Shown one piece after another: positions 13,701 through 23,563 of a stretch of 64,000 nucleotides of DNA. The stretch covers positions 310,001-374,000 of the forward strand of contig NZ_RDTE01000003.1 in assembly GCF_004125265.1 (NCBI RefSeq), in the 5' to 3' direction. The notes beneath the pieces were generated by a model. It ran no database searches. It saw only the letters and a list, made by a program, of their open reading frames with translations, and was not told the origin of the DNA. This DNA is from Streptomyces lydicus. Its GTDB lineage: Bacteria; Actinomycetota; Actinomycetes; Streptomycetales; Streptomycetaceae. The translations under genes were made by a program, and so were the position numbers. Within the stretch, counting starts at the first letter, position 1. Each line of letters opens with the position of its first letter.

Positions 13701-16700
13701 TCGAGCAATTCCTGCAGGGCGGCCCGTCGGTCGTCGTCCGGCAGGTCCCGCCAGTCCAGCTGCGTGACCGGCACGGTGACGCCGCGCTCCACCACCAGCA
13801 GCGGTTCGGGCACGTCCTGCCAGACGACGCGTCCGCGCAGCACCGGGGTGCGGTCCGTGACCTGCTGCCAGGCCGCGGCGAGGGCCTGCGGGTCGGGCAC
13901 GCCGTCCAGGACGAAGGTGAGCTGCTGGAAGTAGACGCTCTGGTCGTCCTGGGAGAGCCGGTGGAAGAGCATGCCGGCCTGGGTGGGGGTGAGCGGGTGG
14001 ATGTCCTCGACGGTGCTGCCGTCGCCCACCAGCCGGTCCACGGTGGGCTGGTCGAGCGCGGCCAGCGGGAAGTCGGAGGGGGTGCGGCCGCCGGCGCCGG
14101 GCCGGGCGGCGTCCCGGGCGATGTCGCCCAGCGCCCGGGCGAAGTGTCCGGCGAGCCGGGTGACGGTGTCCTCGTGGTGGAGGTTCGCCGAGTAGAACCA
14201 GGTGAATTCCAGCGCGTCGCCGTCCAGCCGGCCGACGACCTCCAGGGCGTGCGGGCGCGGCGCGGCGGGGTCGGCGTCCAGCGCCAGTTCGCGGTACGGG
14301 CCGCGGTAGAGGCTGCCGTCACCGCCCGGTGTGCCGAACTGGCCGAGGTAGTTGAAGCTGATGTCCGCGGTCGGGGTGGCGGGCAGGCCCTCCAGCCGGA
14401 TCAGGTGCCGCTGGACGCCGTAGCCGAGGCCGCGGCCCGGCACGGCGCGCAGCTGCTCCTTGACCGACTTCAGCACGGTGCACCGGTCGGCGTCCGGCGC
14501 CACGGTGAGGGCGACCGGGTAGCGGGTGGTGAACCAGCCGACGGTACGGCTCAGGTCGACATCGGGGAACAGCTCCTCCCGGCCGTGACCCTCCAGGTCG
14601 ACCGGGACCCGGTCGCGTCCGGTCCACTCGTGCAGCACCCGGCCCAGCGCGCTCAGCAGCACATCGTTGACCTGGGTGCGGAAGGCCCCGGGCAGGGTGT
14701 GCAGCACGGCGGAGGTGTCCGCCGGGGTGAGGCGCACGGTCACCGAGCGGGCCGACGCATAGGTGTTGGCGCCGGCGAGGTCGGCCGGCAGCGCCGGGTC
14801 ACAGGTGCGGGCGAGCGCCGTCCAGTAGGCCGTCTCGTCCTGGAAGCCGCCGGTTTCGGCGTGCCCGGTCAGCCGCTTCGCCCAGTGGCGCAGCGGGGAA
14901 GACTTCGGCGGCAGTGCGGCGTCCGCTCCCGCGCGCCGGGCGCGGTAGGCCCGGTCCAGGTCCTCCAGCAGCAGCCGCCAGGAGACGCCGTCGACCACCA
15001 GGTGGTGGACGGCCAGGTGCAGGACGGGCGGCAGAGTGGTGCCCCGGTCGTGGAGCACGGCGCGCAGCAGGGGGCCGTGGGCCAGATCGAACGGCCCGTG
15101 GTGCGGGGCGTCGTCGTCGGGGCCGGTGTGGCGCTGCAGCGTGAACCCGGGTGCCTCGCGGTCGATGTGCTGGCACCACCGGCCGTCGGTGTCCCGCACG
15201 AAGCGCGAGCGCAGGGCGTCGTGGTGGGCGATCACGTCGCGCAGGGCGGCTTCCAGGGCCGTGGCGTCGAGGCCGTCGGCGAGCTCGACGGACATCGTCT
15301 GAGCGAAGTGTCCGGCCCGCCCGGGGTCGGTCTCGAAGAGCCAGTGCTGGATGGGCGTCAGCGGGGCCGGTCCGGTGGCCTTGGCCTCGGGGTCCGGGCC
15401 CGGGGCCGGCTGCCCGGCGGCGTCCACGCACTGGGCGAGGGCGGCGACGGTCTGGTGCCGGTACACGTCGCGCGAGGTGACGGCCAGGCCGGCCTGCCGC
15501 GCCTGGGCGACGACCTGGATGCTGAGGATCGAATCGCCGCCCAGCGAGAAGAAGTTGTCGTCGACGCCGACGCGCTCGACGCGCAGGACCTCGGCCCACA
15601 CGGTGGCGAGCGCCCGTTCGGTCGCGGTGCGCGGCGCGGCGTAGTCCGCCGTACCGGCGGTCGTCCAGTCCGGGTCGGGCAGCCGGCCGCGGTCCAGCTT
15701 GCCGTTGGGGTTGAGCGGCATCGTGTCCAGGACGACGACCGTGGCGGGCACCATGTAGTCGGGCACACTGCGGCCGAGCAGCCGGCGTATCGCGCTCGGG
15801 ACGAGTTCCGCGCCGGGCGCCGGGACGACGTAGCCGATCAGCCGCTTGTGGCCGCCGCTCTCCCGGGTGGCGGCGGCCGCCTGGGCCACCCCCGTACAGC
15901 GCAGCAGCGCCTCCTCGACCTCGCCCAGCTCGATACGGAAGCCCCGTACCTTGACCTGCTGGTCGGCCCGGCCCAGATACTCCAGCTCGCCGTCGGTGGT
16001 CCAGCGCACCAGGTCGCCGGTGCGGTACATCCGGCTACCGGGGGCGGCGAAGGGGTCGGCGAGGAACCGGGTGGCGGTCAGGCCGGGGCGCCTGAGGTAG
16101 CCCCGGGCCAGGCCCCTTCCCCCGAGGTACAACTCGCCCGTCACGCCCGGGGGTTGTGGGCGCAGCATGCTGTCCAGGACGTAGCAGCGGGTCCGGGCGA
16201 CGGGCCGGCCGATGGGCGGGGCCTGCTCGGGGGTGTCGTCGTCGGCGAACCACGCCGTGGCGTACACCGTGGCCTCGGTCGGGCCGTAGATGTTGGCGAC
16301 CTGGGAGGACGGCATCGTCTCCCGGATCTCCCGTACGGTCTGCGCGGGCAGCGCCTCGCCCGCCAGGACCACCGTGTCGGCCGTGACGGCGGAGGTGTCC
16401 CGGGTGAGCAGCCGGGAGATCACCGACGGCACCCCGCTGAGCAGACCCGCCTGCCGCGGTGCGGTGCCCGGCCGGTCGGCGAGGGCCGGGAGGTCGGCCA
16501 CCACTTCGATGCTGCCGCCGGACAGCAGCGGGCAGAGCAGTTCGAAGACGGAGACGTCGAAGTTGAGCGAGGTGGAGGCCACCACATGCGTCAGCCGCTC
16601 CGGGCCGAACTGCGCTCCTGCCCAGGCCGCCAGGTCCGCCACGCTGCGATGCGTGACCACGACACCTTTGGGACGGCCCGTCGATCCTGACGTGTAGATG

Positions 16701-19700
16701 ACGTACGCGGGGTGGCCGGGGTCCAGAGGCCGGACCCGTTCGGCATCGGTGAGGTCGTCCTCAGTGTGCCCGGCCCACTCGTCCGCGGTGTCCGGGTCGT
16801 CCAGGAGCAGCCGCTCGACGCCGTCGGGCAGCGCGCCGGCCGTGTCCCGGGTGGTCAGCACGAGGGCCGGCGCGGCGTCGGTGAGCATGAAGCGGATGCG
16901 CTCGGCCGGATAGCCGGGGTCCACCGGCAGATAGCCGGCGCCCGCCTTGAGCACCGCCCACAGGACGGGGACCAGGTCGGCCGAGCGCGGCAGGGCCAGC
17001 GCCACCAGGGTCTCGGGTCCCGCCCCACGGCGGACCAGCAGCCGGGCCAGGCGGTTGGCGCGCCGGTTCACCTCGTCGTAGGTGAGCTGGGTGTCCCCGC
17101 AGACCACGGCGGTCCGCCCGGGAGTCCGACGGGTCTGCGCCTCCAGGAGCTCGGGCAGGGTGGTGTCCGGGCCCTCCTGCTGCGGGGCGTTCCAGGCATC
17201 GAGCATGGTGCGCCGCTCGTCGTCGGTGAGCAGCGGCAGTTCGGCGACGGTCCGCTGCGGGCCGTCCGCCATCCCCTCCAGCAGGAGGTGCAGCTGACGG
17301 CTCATCCGGGCCACGGTGCGGCCGTCGCACAGGTCGGTGTTGTACTCGACGGTCAGCCCGAAGGACCCGTCGCCGCGCGGCAGGAACTCCAGCACCAGGT
17401 CGAACCGTGCGGCCGGGCGCGGCAGCGGATGCTCCTCGATCCGTACGCCGCCGGCTTCCTGCGGGTGCACCATGGCGGTCTGCTGGACGACCAGGACCTG
17501 CACCAGCGGGGTGCGGCTGGGGTCGCGCTGCGGGGCCAGTTCCTCGACGACCCGGTCGAAGGGGACGCCGTCGTGGCTGAAGGCGTCCAGCAGCGTCGCC
17601 CGCACGCTGTCCAGGAAGTGGTCGACGGTGGCGGCGGGGTCGACATCGCTGCGCAGCACCAGGGTGTTGACGAAGAAGCCGGTGACCTCCTCCAGTTCGC
17701 GGTGGGTGCGCCCGTTGGTGACGGTGCCGAACACGATGTCGCGCTGGCCCGAGTAGCGGGAGAACAGCACCGAGGCCGCCCCGGCGAACAGGGTGAAGAG
17801 GGTCGTGCCCTTGGCCCTGGCGAGTGCGCCGAGGCGTTCGGCCAGGTCGGCCGGCAGGTCGTGGCGGTGTGCCGCGCCGGCCGTGGTGCGCACCGGCGGC
17901 CTGGGCCGGTCCGTGGGCAGGTCGAGCTGCGGCAGACCGGTGAGGTGCCGCCTCCAGTACGCGAGGTCGGCGGCGTCCCGGTCCGGGGCGGGGTGGGCGC
18001 GCTCCCACACGGCGAAGTCGGGGTACTGGAGGACCGGTTCTGCCAGGCCGTCCGGGCTGCCGTCCGCCTCGGCCGCGTAGAGCGCGGCCAGTTCACGGAC
18101 CAGTACGCCGACCGACCAGCCGTCGGTGACGATGTGGTGCTGGGCCAGGAGCAGCAGATGCTCCTCGTCGGCGAGCCGGACCAGCAGGGCCCGGGTGAGG
18201 GGGCCCTCGCGCAGGTCGTAGGGGGTCTCCAGCTCCTCGGCGAGCAGCCGCTCGGCCGCCGCGTCCCGGCCGTCCGCGGGGAGGGCGCCGAGGTCGACGG
18301 TGCGCAACGGCAGGGCGGCGGTGCCGTCGACGCGTTGCACACCGCGCCCGTCCACCGTGGTGAAGGTGGTGCGCAGGGAGTCGTGGCGGGCGGCGAGCCG
18401 GTCCAGGGCGCGGCGCAGCGCGGCGGCGTCCAGCGGACCGCCCAGGCGCACCCCGACGCCGGTGTTGTACTCGGAGTCGCCGGCCGTCAGGTCGTCGAGG
18501 AACCACAGCCGTTGCTGGGCGCCGGACAGCGGCAGCGGACGGTCGCGCGGGACCGGGGTGATCGGCGTCGCCGGGCCCGTGGTGTCCGGGTCGCCGAGGA
18601 GCGGCACCAGTGCGGCGATCGTCCGGGCGGTGAATAGGTCACGCACGGACAGCCGGTCGCCGAGCTCTTCCCGGATCCGGGACAGCACCCGCACTGCGAG
18701 GACGGAGTCGCCGCCGAGGTCGAAGAAGTCGTCGCCGGTGCCGATGGTGCGCACCGACAGCACCTTTGACCAGATGCCGGCCAGGGTCCGCTCGGTGGGT
18801 GTCCGGGGGGCGATGTGGCCCGCTTCCGGGGCGCGGGCCGGTTCGGGTGCGGGGAGCGCCCGCCGGTCGATCTTGTGGTGTGCGGTCAGCGGGAACGCGT
18901 CGAGGACGACGACGGCGGAGGGCACCATATGGGCCGGCAGGCTGCGGGAGACCACGGCGCGCAACTCCGCGGGCTGCGGGGCCCGTACGGGATCGACCGG
19001 GGTGACGTAGGCGACGAGCCGCTGCCGCCCGGGCTCGTCCTCGCGGACGATGACCACGGCTTCACCGACCCGGGGGTGCCGGGCCAGCGCCGTCTCGACC
19101 TCCCCGGGTTCGATGCGGAAGCCGCGCACCTTGACCTGCCGATCGGCCCGCCCGAGGAACTCCAGTTCACCGTCATCGTTCCGGCGCACCAGGTCCCCGG
19201 TGCGGTAGAGCCTGCTGCCGGGCGGTCCGTACGGGTCGGCGACGAAGCGCGCGGCGGTCAGCCCCGGGCGGCCGAGGTAGCCGCGTGCCACCCCGGTGCC
19301 GCCCACGTACAGCTCTCCGCCCACTCCCGCCGGCACCGGCCGCATCGCCGCGTCCAGTACATGGACCCGGGTGTACGGCAGCGGTGTGCCGATGGACGGG
19401 GTGCCGCCGCCCACGGCCAGCGGCCCGGTCCAGGACGCGACCACCGTGGCCTCGGTGGGACCGTAGGAATTGATCAGCCGGCGCCCGGCCGCCCAGCGGT
19501 CGGCCAGCTCGGCCGGGCAGGCTTCGGCTCCCACGATCAGGGTCCGCAGGTCGGGCAGGCCGTGGTCGTCCGCCGGGGCCGGCACGGTCGCGAGCGCGGC
19601 CGGCGGGATGAGCGCATGGGTGATGCGGTGGTCCGCCAGGACGGCCGCGAGCTCTTCGCCCAGCCACGGCCCGTCGGGCGGTACGACGAGAGTCGCCCCC

Positions 19701-20389
19701 GCCAGCACGGAAATGCAGAGCTCCAGGACGGAGGCGTCGAAGCTCGGGGAGGAGAACTGCAGGACGCGGGCGCCCGGCGTGACGTCGTACTGCTCGGCGG
19801 CCGCCGCGGCGAAGGGGCCCAGTCCCGCGTGGGGCACCGTCACCCCTTTGGGAGTGCCGGTGGATCCCGAGGTGTAGATGACGTAGGCGGGGTGCTCGGC
19901 GCACAGCGGCGCGAGCCGGTCGCCGTCCTGCGGCGCACGGTCCGGGCCCGTGGGGGGCCGGGTCTGTGCCAGGTCGTCGATGACCGCGGCCGGCCGGGCG
20001 TCGGACAGCATCAGGGCGCGGCGTTCGGCGGGGTAGGCCGGGTCGATGGGCAGGAAGGCACCGCCGGCCTTGGCCACGGCGAGTTCCGCGATGACGAGTT
20101 CGACCGAGCGCGGCAGTACCACCGCCACCGTCCGCTCCGGCCCCACCCCGCGTCCGATGAGGTCGTGCGCGAGACGGTTGGCCAGCCGGTCGAGCTCGCG
20201 GTAGGACCAGGTCAGTCGCCCGTCCGTCACCGCGGGCGCGTGCGGGGTGCGGACCGCCCAGGCGGCGAACAGGTCCCCGAGCGGGACGCCGGGACCCGGG
20301 CGGACCGGGCCGGACCCGGGGACCGGGGGAACGGCCCGGTCCTGCGGCGAGGCGGACTCCGGGGCTGAACTTTCGTGCTGGTCCGTCAT
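1733..20389 (-). CDS. Five-module non-ribosomal peptide synthetase, A-T-(C-A-T-E)x3-C-A-T
   Basis: Giant NRPS of 6,218 residues. Landmarks read from the translation (approximate residues): A1 (SGSTGTPKG ~177), T1 (GGDSV ~558), C2 (HHIVTDGWS ~754), A2 (~1237), T2 (GGDSI ~1615), E2 ([10 protein letters not shown] ~1800), C3 (HHLVLDGWS ~2267), A3 (~2750), T3 (~3130), E3 (~3325), C4 (HHILLDGWS ~3790), A4 (~4268), T4 (~4645), E4 ([10 protein letters not shown] ~4840), C5 (HHVLLDGWS ~5305), A5 (~5776), T5 (GGDSL ~6153). There is no starter C domain and no TE. C3-C5 follow E domains and look DCL; C2 follows no E and looks LCL. Manual binding-pocket codes: A1 and A5 D-A-L-L-I-G-S-V-V, A2 and A4 D-V-F-S-V-A-I-V-Y, A3 D-A-Y-W-W-G-G-T-F. 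The A3 code is valine-like; I do not assign the others. RBS AAGGA precedes ATG 20389. Confidence 0.95.
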   Translation of the reverse strand: MTDQHESSAPESASPQDRAVPPVPGSGPVRPGPGVPLGDLFAAWAVRTPHAPAVTDGRLTWSYRELDRLANRLAHDLIGRGVGPERTVAVVLPRSVELVIAELAVAKAGGAFLPIDPAYPAERRALMLSDARPAAVIDDLAQTRPPTGPDRAPQDGDRLAPLCAEHPAYVIYTSGSTGTPKGVTVPHAGLGPFAAAAAEQYDVTPGARVLQFSSPSFDASVLELCISVLAGATLVVPPDGPWLGEELAAVLADHRITHALIPPAALATVPAPADDHGLPDLRTLIVGAEACPAELADRWAAGRRLINSYGPTEATVVASWTGPLAVGGGTPSIGTPLPYTRVHVLDAAMRPVPAGVGGELYVGGTGVARGYLGRPGLTAARFVADPYGPPGSRLYRTGDLVRRNDDGELEFLGRADRQVKVRGFRIEPGEVETALARHPRVGEAVVIVREDEPGRQRLVAYVTPVDPVRAPQPAELRAVVSRSLPAHMVPSAVVVLDAFPLTAHHKIDRRALPAPEPARAPEAGHIAPRTPTERTLAGIWSKVLSVRTIGTGDDFFDLGGDSVLAVRVLSRIREELGDRLSVRDLFTARTIAALVPLLGDPDTTGPATPITPVPRDRPLPLSGAQQRLWFLDDLTAGDSEYNTGVGVRLGGPLDAAALRRALDRLAARHDSLRTTFTTVDGRGVQRVDGTAALPLRTVDLGALPADGRDAAAERLLAEELETPYDLREGPLTRALLVRLADEEHLLLLAQHHIVTDGWSVGVLVRELAALYAAEADGSPDGLAEPVLQYPDFAVWERAHPAPDRDAADLAYWRRHLTGLPQLDLPTDRPRPPVRTTAGAAHRHDLPADLAERLGALARAKGTTLFTLFAGAASVLFSRYSGQRDIVFGTVTNGRTHRELEEVTGFFVNTLVLRSDVDPAATVDHFLDSVRATLLDAFSHDGVPFDRVVEELAPQRDPSRTPLVQVLVVQQTAMVHPQEAGGVRIEEHPLPRPAARFDLVLEFLPRGDGSFGLTVEYNTDLCDGRTVARMSRQLHLLLEGMADGPQRTVAELPLLTDDERRTMLDAWNAPQQEGPDTTLPELLEAQTRRTPGRTAVVCGDTQLTYDEVNRRANRLARLLVRRGAGPETLVALALPRSADLVPVLWAVLKAGAGYLPVDPGYPAERIRFMLTDAAPALVLTTRDTAGALPDGVERLLLDDPDTADEWAGHTEDDLTDAERVRPLDPGHPAYVIYTSGSTGRPKGVVVTHRSVADLAAWAGAQFGPERLTHVVASTSLNFDVSVFELLCPLLSGGSIEVVADLPALADRPGTAPRQAGLLSGVPSVISRLLTRDTSAVTADTVVLAGEALPAQTVREIRETMPSSQVANIYGPTEATVYATAWFADDDTPEQAPPIGRPVARTRCYVLDSMLRPQPPGVTGELYLGGRGLARGYLRRPGLTATRFLADPFAAPGSRMYRTGDLVRWTTDGELEYLGRADQQVKVRGFRIELGEVEEALLRCTGVAQAAAATRESGGHKRLIGYVVPAPGAELVPSAIRRLLGRSVPDYMVPATVVVLDTMPLNPNGKLDRGRLPDPDWTTAGTADYAAPRTATERALATVWAEVLRVERVGVDDNFFSLGGDSILSIQVVAQARQAGLAVTSRDVYRHQTVAALAQCVDAAGQPAPGPDPEAKATGPAPLTPIQHWLFETDPGRAGHFAQTMSVELADGLDATALEAALRDVIAHHDALRSRFVRDTDGRWCQHIDREAPGFTLQRHTGPDDDAPHHGPFDLAHGPLLRAVLHDRGTTLPPVLHLAVHHLVVDGVSWRLLLEDLDRAYRARRAGADAALPPKSSPLRHWAKRLTGHAETGGFQDETAYWTALARTCDPALPADLAGANTYASARSVTVRLTPADTSAVLHTLPGAFRTQVNDVLLSALGRVLHEWTGRDRVPVDLEGHGREELFPDVDLSRTVGWFTTRYPVALTVAPDADRCTVLKSVKEQLRAVPGRGLGYGVQRHLIRLEGLPATPTADISFNYLGQFGTPGGDGSLYRGPYRELALDADPAAPRPHALEVVGRLDGDALEFTWFYSANLHHEDTVTRLAGHFARALGDIARDAARPGAGGRTPSDFPLAALDQPTVDRLVGDGSTVEDIHPLTPTQAGMLFHRLSQDDQSVYFQQLTFVLDGVPDPQALAAAWQQVTDRTPVLRGRVVWQDVPEPLLVVERGVTVPVTQLDWRDLPDDDRRAALQELLDRDRRRGIDLDSAPLLRLALARLSDTEVQVVWSFHHLVLDGWSLFQVLSDVFRCHAALRGTAAADGATPVDAGLPGRRPFRDYVAWLQGRDWAEAERHWQTRLDGWSEPTALPYDREPREAHRAESTAAVRLALPAATTRRLDELAKSSGLTMNTLVQGAWGLLLARQTGRREVVFGTTVSGRPPELPGVEAMNGLFIATVPTRLTVPADGTLTAWLRRVQELQTEDRRFDFVPLARLKAFCDLPERAPLFDSIVVFENYPVGGDLAAAHGLRLTGLDGIETTNYPLSLVAYPGQELALRLGYDPELFDAATVERMGEYLTVLLEGLAADDRRPPARLPVLGAAHRRQVVEEWNATTAPLPEGTVAELFAAQARRTPDAMALDAGDTRLTYRELDARTDALARRLAGLGVRPETPVGVLMDRSAALVIAQLALVKAGGVYVPLDGRAPRERLRQALAETTADLVLTDAAWEEAAREAAPGGRTLLVTDEAAPAGAAAPEQGTPLPALHPDNALYLMFTSGSTGRPKGVAVRHRDVVALAFDRAFDGHDRVLVHSPQAFDAATYELWVPLLRGGRAVLAPPADVDATTVRRAIREQGVTCLWLTAGLFRLLSQEDPACLRGAREVWTGGEAVPGAAVRRVLDACPDLTVVDGYGPTETTTFATRRAFRAGDPLPAALPIGRPLDNTRVYVLDDALQPQPPGIPGELYVAGAGLARGYAGRPGATAERYLADPFGPAGTRMYRTGDIVRWSADGELHFVGRADDQIKIRGFRVEPAEIEAVLTRHAAVAEAVVTVPEDGGRKRLVAYLVPAPEATVPQAPELRAHLAAELPDYMVPAAFVTLDALPLTGNGKVDRRRLPAPDRSAATAGEHRAPRTEAERILAEIWCTLLGLDRVGVEDNFFMLGGDSILSIQVVSRARRAGLTLTPRDLFRHPTIAALAAATGSAAPLSGTGPVAGDVALTPIQHWFLDARPQQPGYFNQSLVIELAEEPEPRALHQALHTLWTHHDALRSRFTERADGTWHQHCPAPEADAPQLLRVHDLAGKDEEECAAAVEAAMAEAHAGFRLDTGPLLAARLFTGARDVPPRLFLTVHHLVVDGVSWRVLLEDLESTYRQARNGDPVTPPARTTSVQEWSRLLHEHTEAGGFDGERAHWSAVAPHCAAPLPVDADGTNTIADLRSVTVRLDRGRTGDLLQKVPGVYRTQINDVLLTALGRVLADWTGERTVAVGLEGHGREDHLFEGVDLSRTVGWFTTLFPVALDVPGGDWAAALKSVKEQLRAVPGRGLGHGALRHLAQAAELTGAPQPLISFNYLGQFDWSADGGLIRAVHGGLGGADAPGSVRPHLLDVVGRVEDRCLELTWYYSGEVHHEETVSALATGMLTALEDIVAHCAGPDAGGRTPSDYPLARLDQAAVDRVAADGRAVEDIYPLTPMQAGMLFHSLMDPDSHTYFNQVQLVLSGVTDPAALATAWQQTADANPMLRTRLVWAETAEPLQVVQTRATVPVTHHDWSGWTPEASEQALTALLAEDRAAGLDLAAAPLMRLALIKLSDDRVRLVWTFHHILLDGWSAAQVFDEICERYAALTAGRRPEVPSRRPFGSYLGWLAEQDGTQAERHWRTALAGFTSPTELPRDRRPLEAHRASSSGSVHVTLDEADSARLRETAQHAGLTMNTVLQGAWGLLLSRYGNSDDVVFGTTVSGRPAALPGVESMVGLFINTLPTRVRVDGRRGLLDWLRDLQTAQSESRRHDFVSLAELQSWSEVPRGTGLFDSIVVFENYPFDSGALARHGLGIQQERDLEPTNYPLSVIVAPGERLTVALDYDPAAFDAATVERLGACLRVLLTEMAADPDRRLGDLPLLTTDERGRILREFGGSAVAQPRRVLPQVFEEQADRTPHATAVLSGDDRLTYRELNERANRLARLLTASGAGPERFVALALPRTTDLIVALLAVLKSGAGYLPVDPKYPSERVSFLFDDIGPDIVLTTAALAGRLPEGPATRIALDDPATADRLAGQSAADLGDDERTGALLPAHPAYVIHTSGSTGLPKGVVATHGSVVALADWAAGEFGGRGLSHVVASTSLNFDVSVFEIFSPLLSGGCVEIVSDLLALAERSAPWTASLLSAVPSALGQLLAEDTVHVTADTVVLAGEGLAARTVREVRAAVPGCRVANIYGPTEATVYATAWYCDPADPDRTPPIGSPVAGARAYVLDPHLRPVPVGVPGELYLAGTGVARGYFARPGLTARRFLADPFGPAGERMYRTGDLVRWDADGQLEYLGRGDDQVKVRGFRIELGEVEAALARHPEVAEAAARVVETDGHKRLVGYVVTRGAADADPAAVRAFLARSLPDHLVPAVVVPLERLPLGATGKLDRRALPAPDWAAPAAGYVPPRTETERTLAGIWAEVLGVDRVGAEDNYFALGGDSILSIQIVSAARRAGLALTPRHLFVHQTVAALAAAAAQLPAIASTAEQGPVVGEVPLTPVQHWLFDSVPDSPGHFTQSLAFQLAAEVDEDALRAALAAVLEHHDALRTVYEPTGGGHWRQYTAAPGAAPALEVRDLARLEPQDRAAELRALTAGLCAGFDLAAGPLLKTVLCHLGDQDRPVLLLAAHHLVVDAVSWRIILEDLDTAYGRVRAGERAALGPKTTSFRAWAQRLHDHTTAGGFDGELAHWSAADGLTELPTDHTGRNCADSEDTVTVRLEAEETRRLLQDVPEVYRTRVNDVLLCALGRVLARWTGHDRVRIGLEGHGREEIFDDIDLSRTVGWFTTMFPVALDLPPHADLATALKSAKEGLRALPGHGLGHGALRHLRTPEAPGLPADPQIAFNYLGQQDWSASGGDGLLHAPYGALEGDMDRAADRPQLIDIVGMVADKRLEFTWSYSKNLHLRTTVARLAEEMAAELREIVRHCAEPDAGGRTPSDFPLVRLDQESVDRLVGDGRDVTDVYPLTPTQTGMVFHGLDEPDQGLYVEQATFVLDGVTDPHLLAAAWQQVVDRTPVLRSAVVLHEVPLPLQTVHRSVALPVTELDWSALTPERRDTELARLLAEDRDRGLALDRPPLLRLTLIRLSPAEVRVVWTFHHVLLDGWSVFQVLSDVFSCHAALTRGQAPDLPDRRPFADYAAWLAAHDTAPAEDHWRTALAGLTAPTPLPYDRRPAPGAATRAGTWLSERLGERESAALQDFARRHHLTLNTVVQGVWGLLLARWSGEREVCFGTTVSGRPADLPGADAITGLFINTLPVRCDVDGGAAPADWLGALQSAQADARGFDHVPLSDLRGWSELPAGAPLFDSLVVFENYPINDTAATAHGLSVRDLHALEATNYPLTVVISPDTRLSVELGYDPRYFEESTARSLAAQLVHTLGALAEPGGATTVDGIDILPPDERERLTGRGAPTAGDPVAGDPVPAATLAALVEAAVDRWPDAQAVTAPELSLSFAQLEARANRLAHHLLTLGTGPGDLVALVLPRSADMVVAQLATAKTGAAYLPVDPGYPAERIAVMLRDAAPAVTLEAAEVHDLLAAGDDTAPAPRPTDRDRVRPLDLDDPAYVIYTSGSTGTPKGVVVTHRGLAAFAAAEADHYRVRPGDRVLAFATPSFDASVLELCMALPAGAALVVPPPGPLLGAQLAEVLRAERITHTLLPPAALATVPPATAGALPDLRTLIVGADACGADLVARWAPHHRMINSYGPTEATVVATWSGPLVPDGAAPPIGHPRAGSRSYVLDGRLRPVADGVPGELWISGTSLARGYLHRPGLTATRFLADPYGAPGERMYRTGDLVRRDARGELHYLGRTDHQMKLRGHRIEAGEVEAALAAHPAVRDAVVSVREDEPGAPRLVAHLLAAPDAGIPAGAELRTFAARTLPGHMVPSAFVVLERFPLTENGKTDRAALPAPGPDPHEPAAQVAPRTPTEQFLADVWSEALGTAVGAEDDFFALGGDSLRSLLIASRVNETFGVELTPRDVLTARTVAVLADLVEEHVLRELEDAARGTSDHNER

Positions 20390-20540
20390 GGAGGTCGGTC
20401 CTTCTCAGCGGGGACGGGCAGTGCGGCAGGACATCGGGTGGCCCGGAAGAGCGGTCCCGGGCGGGGCGCCGGAGCGTTCGGACGAGCCGGGTGCGAGAGA
20501 GCGGGGAGTCGCACCCGATCGGTCCGCGGCAGGCCCGATT

Positions 20541-21896
20541 TCAGGCGGTGACGGTACGGCGGGCCGTGCGGCCGGAGATCTGGACGCGGTCGATGGCGCC
20601 GCTCTCCGGGTCGCGCACGAAGCGTCCGCCGGGATGGCGGCGGCCGGACGCGGGATCCACCAGGTCACAGGTGAGATCCGGGTAACAGACCAGCGGCGCG
20701 GGGGTGTCGCCGTTCACGGTCAGCGTCAGGGAGCCGTCGGCGTCCGCCGCGACCCGGTATTCGACGGTGCCGTTGTGGTAGGTCCCGGCGCACTGGGGAA
20801 GGGCGACGGCGCGGCCGCGCTCGGGCGGGCGCGCGGCCGAGGGGACCTGCACTCCGGTGATCCGGTCGAGGTCTTCGGCGAGTTCGTGCCACAGCGCGGT
20901 GCCGTTGTTGGCGTTGCTGGTGAAGGCGACCACCGTGCCGCTGTCCGGTTCGGCCCGCAGATGGCAGGAGGTGCCCTGGGCGTTGCCGTCGTGGCCGCAC
21001 CACTGCTGGGCGCCCTGCTGGAAGAGCGCGAGGCCCAGGCCCCACGCGTCCGCCAGAACCCCCGGGGCGGCGCCCGGTACGGGGCGGCGCATCTCCTCGG
21101 CGGCGTCGGGTGTCAGCACCGTGCGGGGGCCCTGTCCGATCAGGGCCCGGCCCAGTGCCACCAGGTCGAGCGCGCTCGCCAGCAGGGCACCCGCCGGGGC
21201 CTCCACCGGTGCCAGGTTCTGCTGCACCGGAAGCACACGGCCCGAGGTCGTGTTCACGGAGTGGCCGACGGCCACCGGACGTGTCGTCTTGCGGTCGCCG
21301 AGGAAGGCGGGAACGGTGCCCAGGGGCTCCAGGAGCAGCGCCCGCACGGCATCGCTCCAGGTCATGCCGGTCACCGCTTCGATCAGCCGGCCGGCGGCGA
21401 CATACCCGGCGTTGGAGTAGGAGAAGCCGCTGCCGGGCGCGCACACCGTGTCCCGGCCGGCACAGTGCGCGGACAGGTAACGGGCGGGGGTCAGCGCCGC
21501 CGCGTCGTCCGAGTCGGGCCCGGTCGGGAGCCCGCCGGTGTGGCTGAGCAACTGCCGTACGGTGAGGTGGGGCGCCCGCCGCAGCTCCGGCACATGCGTG
21601 CCGACGAGATCCGTCAGCGCGAGGTCACCGTCGTCCGCCAGGAGCTGGACGACCGCGGCCGTGTAGGGCTTGGTGACGGAGCCCAGCGGCACCGCCGTGT
21701 CCGCGGTGAACATCTCGCCGGTGGCGTTGTCCGCCTCGCCCGTCTGGACGGTGTACGTCACCGAGTCGACCTGTACGGCGAGTTGGGCTCCCGGCACCTG
21801 GTGGGCACGCGCGAGCGTGTCCAGGCGCTCTTGTAAGAGGCGACGTATGTGGGTCGGCTGCCGGCTCGCGATCTGAGCACTCGAAGCTTGCGGCAT
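20541..21896 (-). CDS. PBP/beta-lactamase-fold hydrolase, probable trans-acting NRPS cyclising thioesterase
   Basis: Serine hydrolase of the beta-lactamase/penicillin-binding-protein family, 451 residues. The catalytic motifs are SVTK (S73, K76), YSN (Y160-N162) and a GHDG in place of the usual KTG. A C-terminal beta-rich region (about residues 345-451) resembles the lipocalin-like domain of SurE-type enzymes. ATG 21896 has a good GGGAG ribosome site; a GTG at 21965 is a weaker alternative. No signal peptide is visible. That argues against a secreted D,D-carboxypeptidase and for a cytoplasmic enzyme acting on carrier-bound peptide. It lies directly upstream of an NRPS that shows no TE and starts with a bare A-T module, the setting of PBP-type thioesterases of the surugamide/desotamide class, which make head-to-tail macrolactams. 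The alternative is an unrelated esterase or resistance hydrolase. Confidence 0.66.
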   Translation of the reverse strand: MPQASSAQIASRQPTHIRRLLQERLDTLARAHQVPGAQLAVQVDSVTYTVQTGEADNATGEMFTADTAVPLGSVTKPYTAAVVQLLADDGDLALTDLVGTHVPELRRAPHLTVRQLLSHTGGLPTGPDSDDAAALTPARYLSAHCAGRDTVCAPGSGFSYSNAGYVAAGRLIEAVTGMTWSDAVRALLLEPLGTVPAFLGDRKTTRPVAVGHSVNTTSGRVLPVQQNLAPVEAPAGALLASALDLVALGRALIGQGPRTVLTPDAAEEMRRPVPGAAPGVLADAWGLGLALFQQGAQQWCGHDGNAQGTSCHLRAEPDSGTVVAFTSNANNGTALWHELAEDLDRITGVQVPSAARPPERGRAVALPQCAGTYHNGTVEYRVAADADGSLTLTVNGDTPAPLVCYPDLTCDLVDPASGRRHPGGRFVRDPESGAIDRVQISGRTARRTVTA

Positions 21897-22079
21897 GAGA
21901 AAGGAACTCCCGAACTCGAACTCATGGGGGAAGGGCGCGCCTGCCTGCCGTGACGGCAACCTCACGGCGCGGACGGACCAGCCCCTGGGCCTGATTGCCG
22001 AGGGAACTCGGCAACCGATCTCCTCGCGTGCGCCCGGCCGTTGGCGCCGGACACGCTCTTCACTTCACTGCGAACGGCG

Positions 22080-23288
22080 CTATGCCCTCCGCACCTCCAC
22101 CGGCAGACGACGCGCACTGACGATGACGGCCGGGTTCTGGAACTCGACCTCACGGCGGCTCGGGATGGTGAGGCAGGAGAAGCGGTCCAGCAGTTGCCGG
22201 AGCGCGATGCGTGCCTCCAGCCTGGCCAGGGGTGCGCCGAAGCAGAAGTGAATGCCGTGGCCGAAGGTCAGATGCGGGTTGGGGTTGCGCATCACATGAA
22301 AGGTGTCGGGATCGGTGAACCGGGCCGGGTCGCGGTTGGCGGTGGCCAGGTTGGCCATCAGGATGGCGTCTGCGGGGAGGGTCCTGCCGCCGAGCTCGAC
22401 CTCACGGGTGGTACGGCGTCCCAGTTCGGGGAAGGGCGGCAGCCAGCGCAGCACCTCCTCGATGGCGTCCGGCAGCCGGCCGGGTTCGGCGCGCACCTGC
22501 GCGGCGGCCTCGGGGTACGCGTCGAAGCTGAGCACGGCGTTGCCCAGGAGGGCGGTGGTGGTGATGTGCCCGGCGACCAGCAACAGGGCCACAAAGCCGA
22601 CGATCTCCTGGTCCGCCAGGCGTACCCCGTCCACTTCGGCCTGCAGCAGCCTGCTGGTCAGCCCCTCACCGGGGTGCTTCCGGTGGTGGCGGATGTGCTC
22701 GAGGATGTAGCCGTTCATCTCGCGCACGGTGGGGGCGATGGAGTCCAGTGCGCGCTCGATGTCGCTCATGTCCAGCGATTCGCCGATCTCGTCCCCGCCG
22801 AAGAGTGTGGCCGCCCACTCCTGGAACAGCCCGCGGTCGGTGGCCGGCACACCGAGCAGCTCGGCTATCACGAGAATGGGCAGCGGGTAGGCCAGCGCGT
22901 CCACCACGTCGAACCGGTCGCGGTCCCCGACGGCATCGAGCAGTTCCGCCGTGATGGCGTGGATCCTCGGTTCGAGTCCGGCGACGACGCGCGGGGTGAA
23001 CGCCTGGCTGACGAGGGCACGCAGCTTGCGGTGCTCGGGCGGGTCCATGCCGACGAAGTTGCCCTGGCGGAAGGTCTCGAAGTCCGGCTGGGTGGGCGTC
23101 AGTCCGGAGAAGTCCGAGGAGAACGTCGCCGGGTCGGCGAGGACCGCGGCCACGCTCCGGTGATCCAGCACCTGCCTGACGTTCTGCCCCTCGTCATGGC
23201 GCACGGGATCGGTCTCGCCCAAGCTGCTCCACCGGCCGACCAGATCGTCGAAGACGAAAGGTGCCTCTTTCAGTTCGTTGCTGGTCAC
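22080..23288 (-). CDS. Cytochrome P450, NRPS-associated
   Basis: Bacterial class I cytochrome P450 of 402 residues. The I-helix oxygen-activation motif AGHITT, the K-helix ExxR (EEVLRW) and the heme-binding loop FGHGIHFCFG with its cysteine ligand are all intact. The start chosen is GTG 23288, which has a GGGAG site 5-6 nt upstream; an open frame continues to 23366 but has no equivalent site. It is the first gene of the leftward NRPS unit, 183 nt before the PBP-type hydrolase. The likely role is oxidative tailoring (hydroxylation or cross-linking) of the peptide or of an amino-acid precursor. No ferredoxin or reductase gene lies nearby, so electrons must come from elsewhere. The substrate is not predictable from sequence. 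Confidence 0.93.
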   Translation of the reverse strand: MTSNELKEAPFVFDDLVGRWSSLGETDPVRHDEGQNVRQVLDHRSVAAVLADPATFSSDFSGLTPTQPDFETFRQGNFVGMDPPEHRKLRALVSQAFTPRVVAGLEPRIHAITAELLDAVGDRDRFDVVDALAYPLPILVIAELLGVPATDRGLFQEWAATLFGGDEIGESLDMSDIERALDSIAPTVREMNGYILEHIRHHRKHPGEGLTSRLLQAEVDGVRLADQEIVGFVALLLVAGHITTTALLGNAVLSFDAYPEAAAQVRAEPGRLPDAIEEVLRWLPPFPELGRRTTREVELGGRTLPADAILMANLATANRDPARFTDPDTFHVMRNPNPHLTFGHGIHFCFGAPLARLEARIALRQLLDRFSCLTIPSRREVEFQNPAVIVSARRLPVEVRRA

Positions 23289-23389
23289 CGGTTCTCCCTG
23301 AAGTGCGGGTCCGGGAGGGTCCGTTCCTCCCCGGCGGTTATGCGCTGGACTGGTCGGCGGCCACACCCCTCGAAAAGACGGAGCGCCGC

Positions 23390-23563
23390 ATGACGCAACA
23401 GGCTTACTATCACAGCCCTTTCACGACTTTGATTGCCTTCGGATTAATTTTGTACTTCCTGTGCAAGAATTGGCAAAGCCAGCTTCGGCACACGGCTTCC
23501 ACCATGACATCACCGCATCCCGAAAAGGGCATCCGGATCTCCCGACGACATGAACGCCCATAG
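23390..23563 (+). CDS. Possible small membrane peptide with a TTA codon
   Basis: Open frame of 57 codons, divergent from the P450. GGAG stands 6-9 nt before the ATG. The N-terminal half holds one plausible membrane span (LIAFGLILYFLC, about residues 14-25), followed by a basic, polar tail. Codon 19 is TTA, which in streptomycetes would make translation depend on the bldA tRNA. The DNA here is clearly AT-richer than the surrounding genes and codon use is atypical, so this may simply be noncoding promoter DNA. I do not recognise a family. Confidence 0.25.
   Translation: MTQQAYYHSPFTTLIAFGLILYFLCKNWQSQLRHTASTMTSPHPEKGIRISRRHERP

Noticed and set aside
20541-21965. Secreted D-alanyl-D-alanine carboxypeptidase
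   Set aside because: No signal peptide from either start; the position beside a TE-less NRPS fits a PBP-type thioesterase better, although sequence alone does not exclude another esterase.
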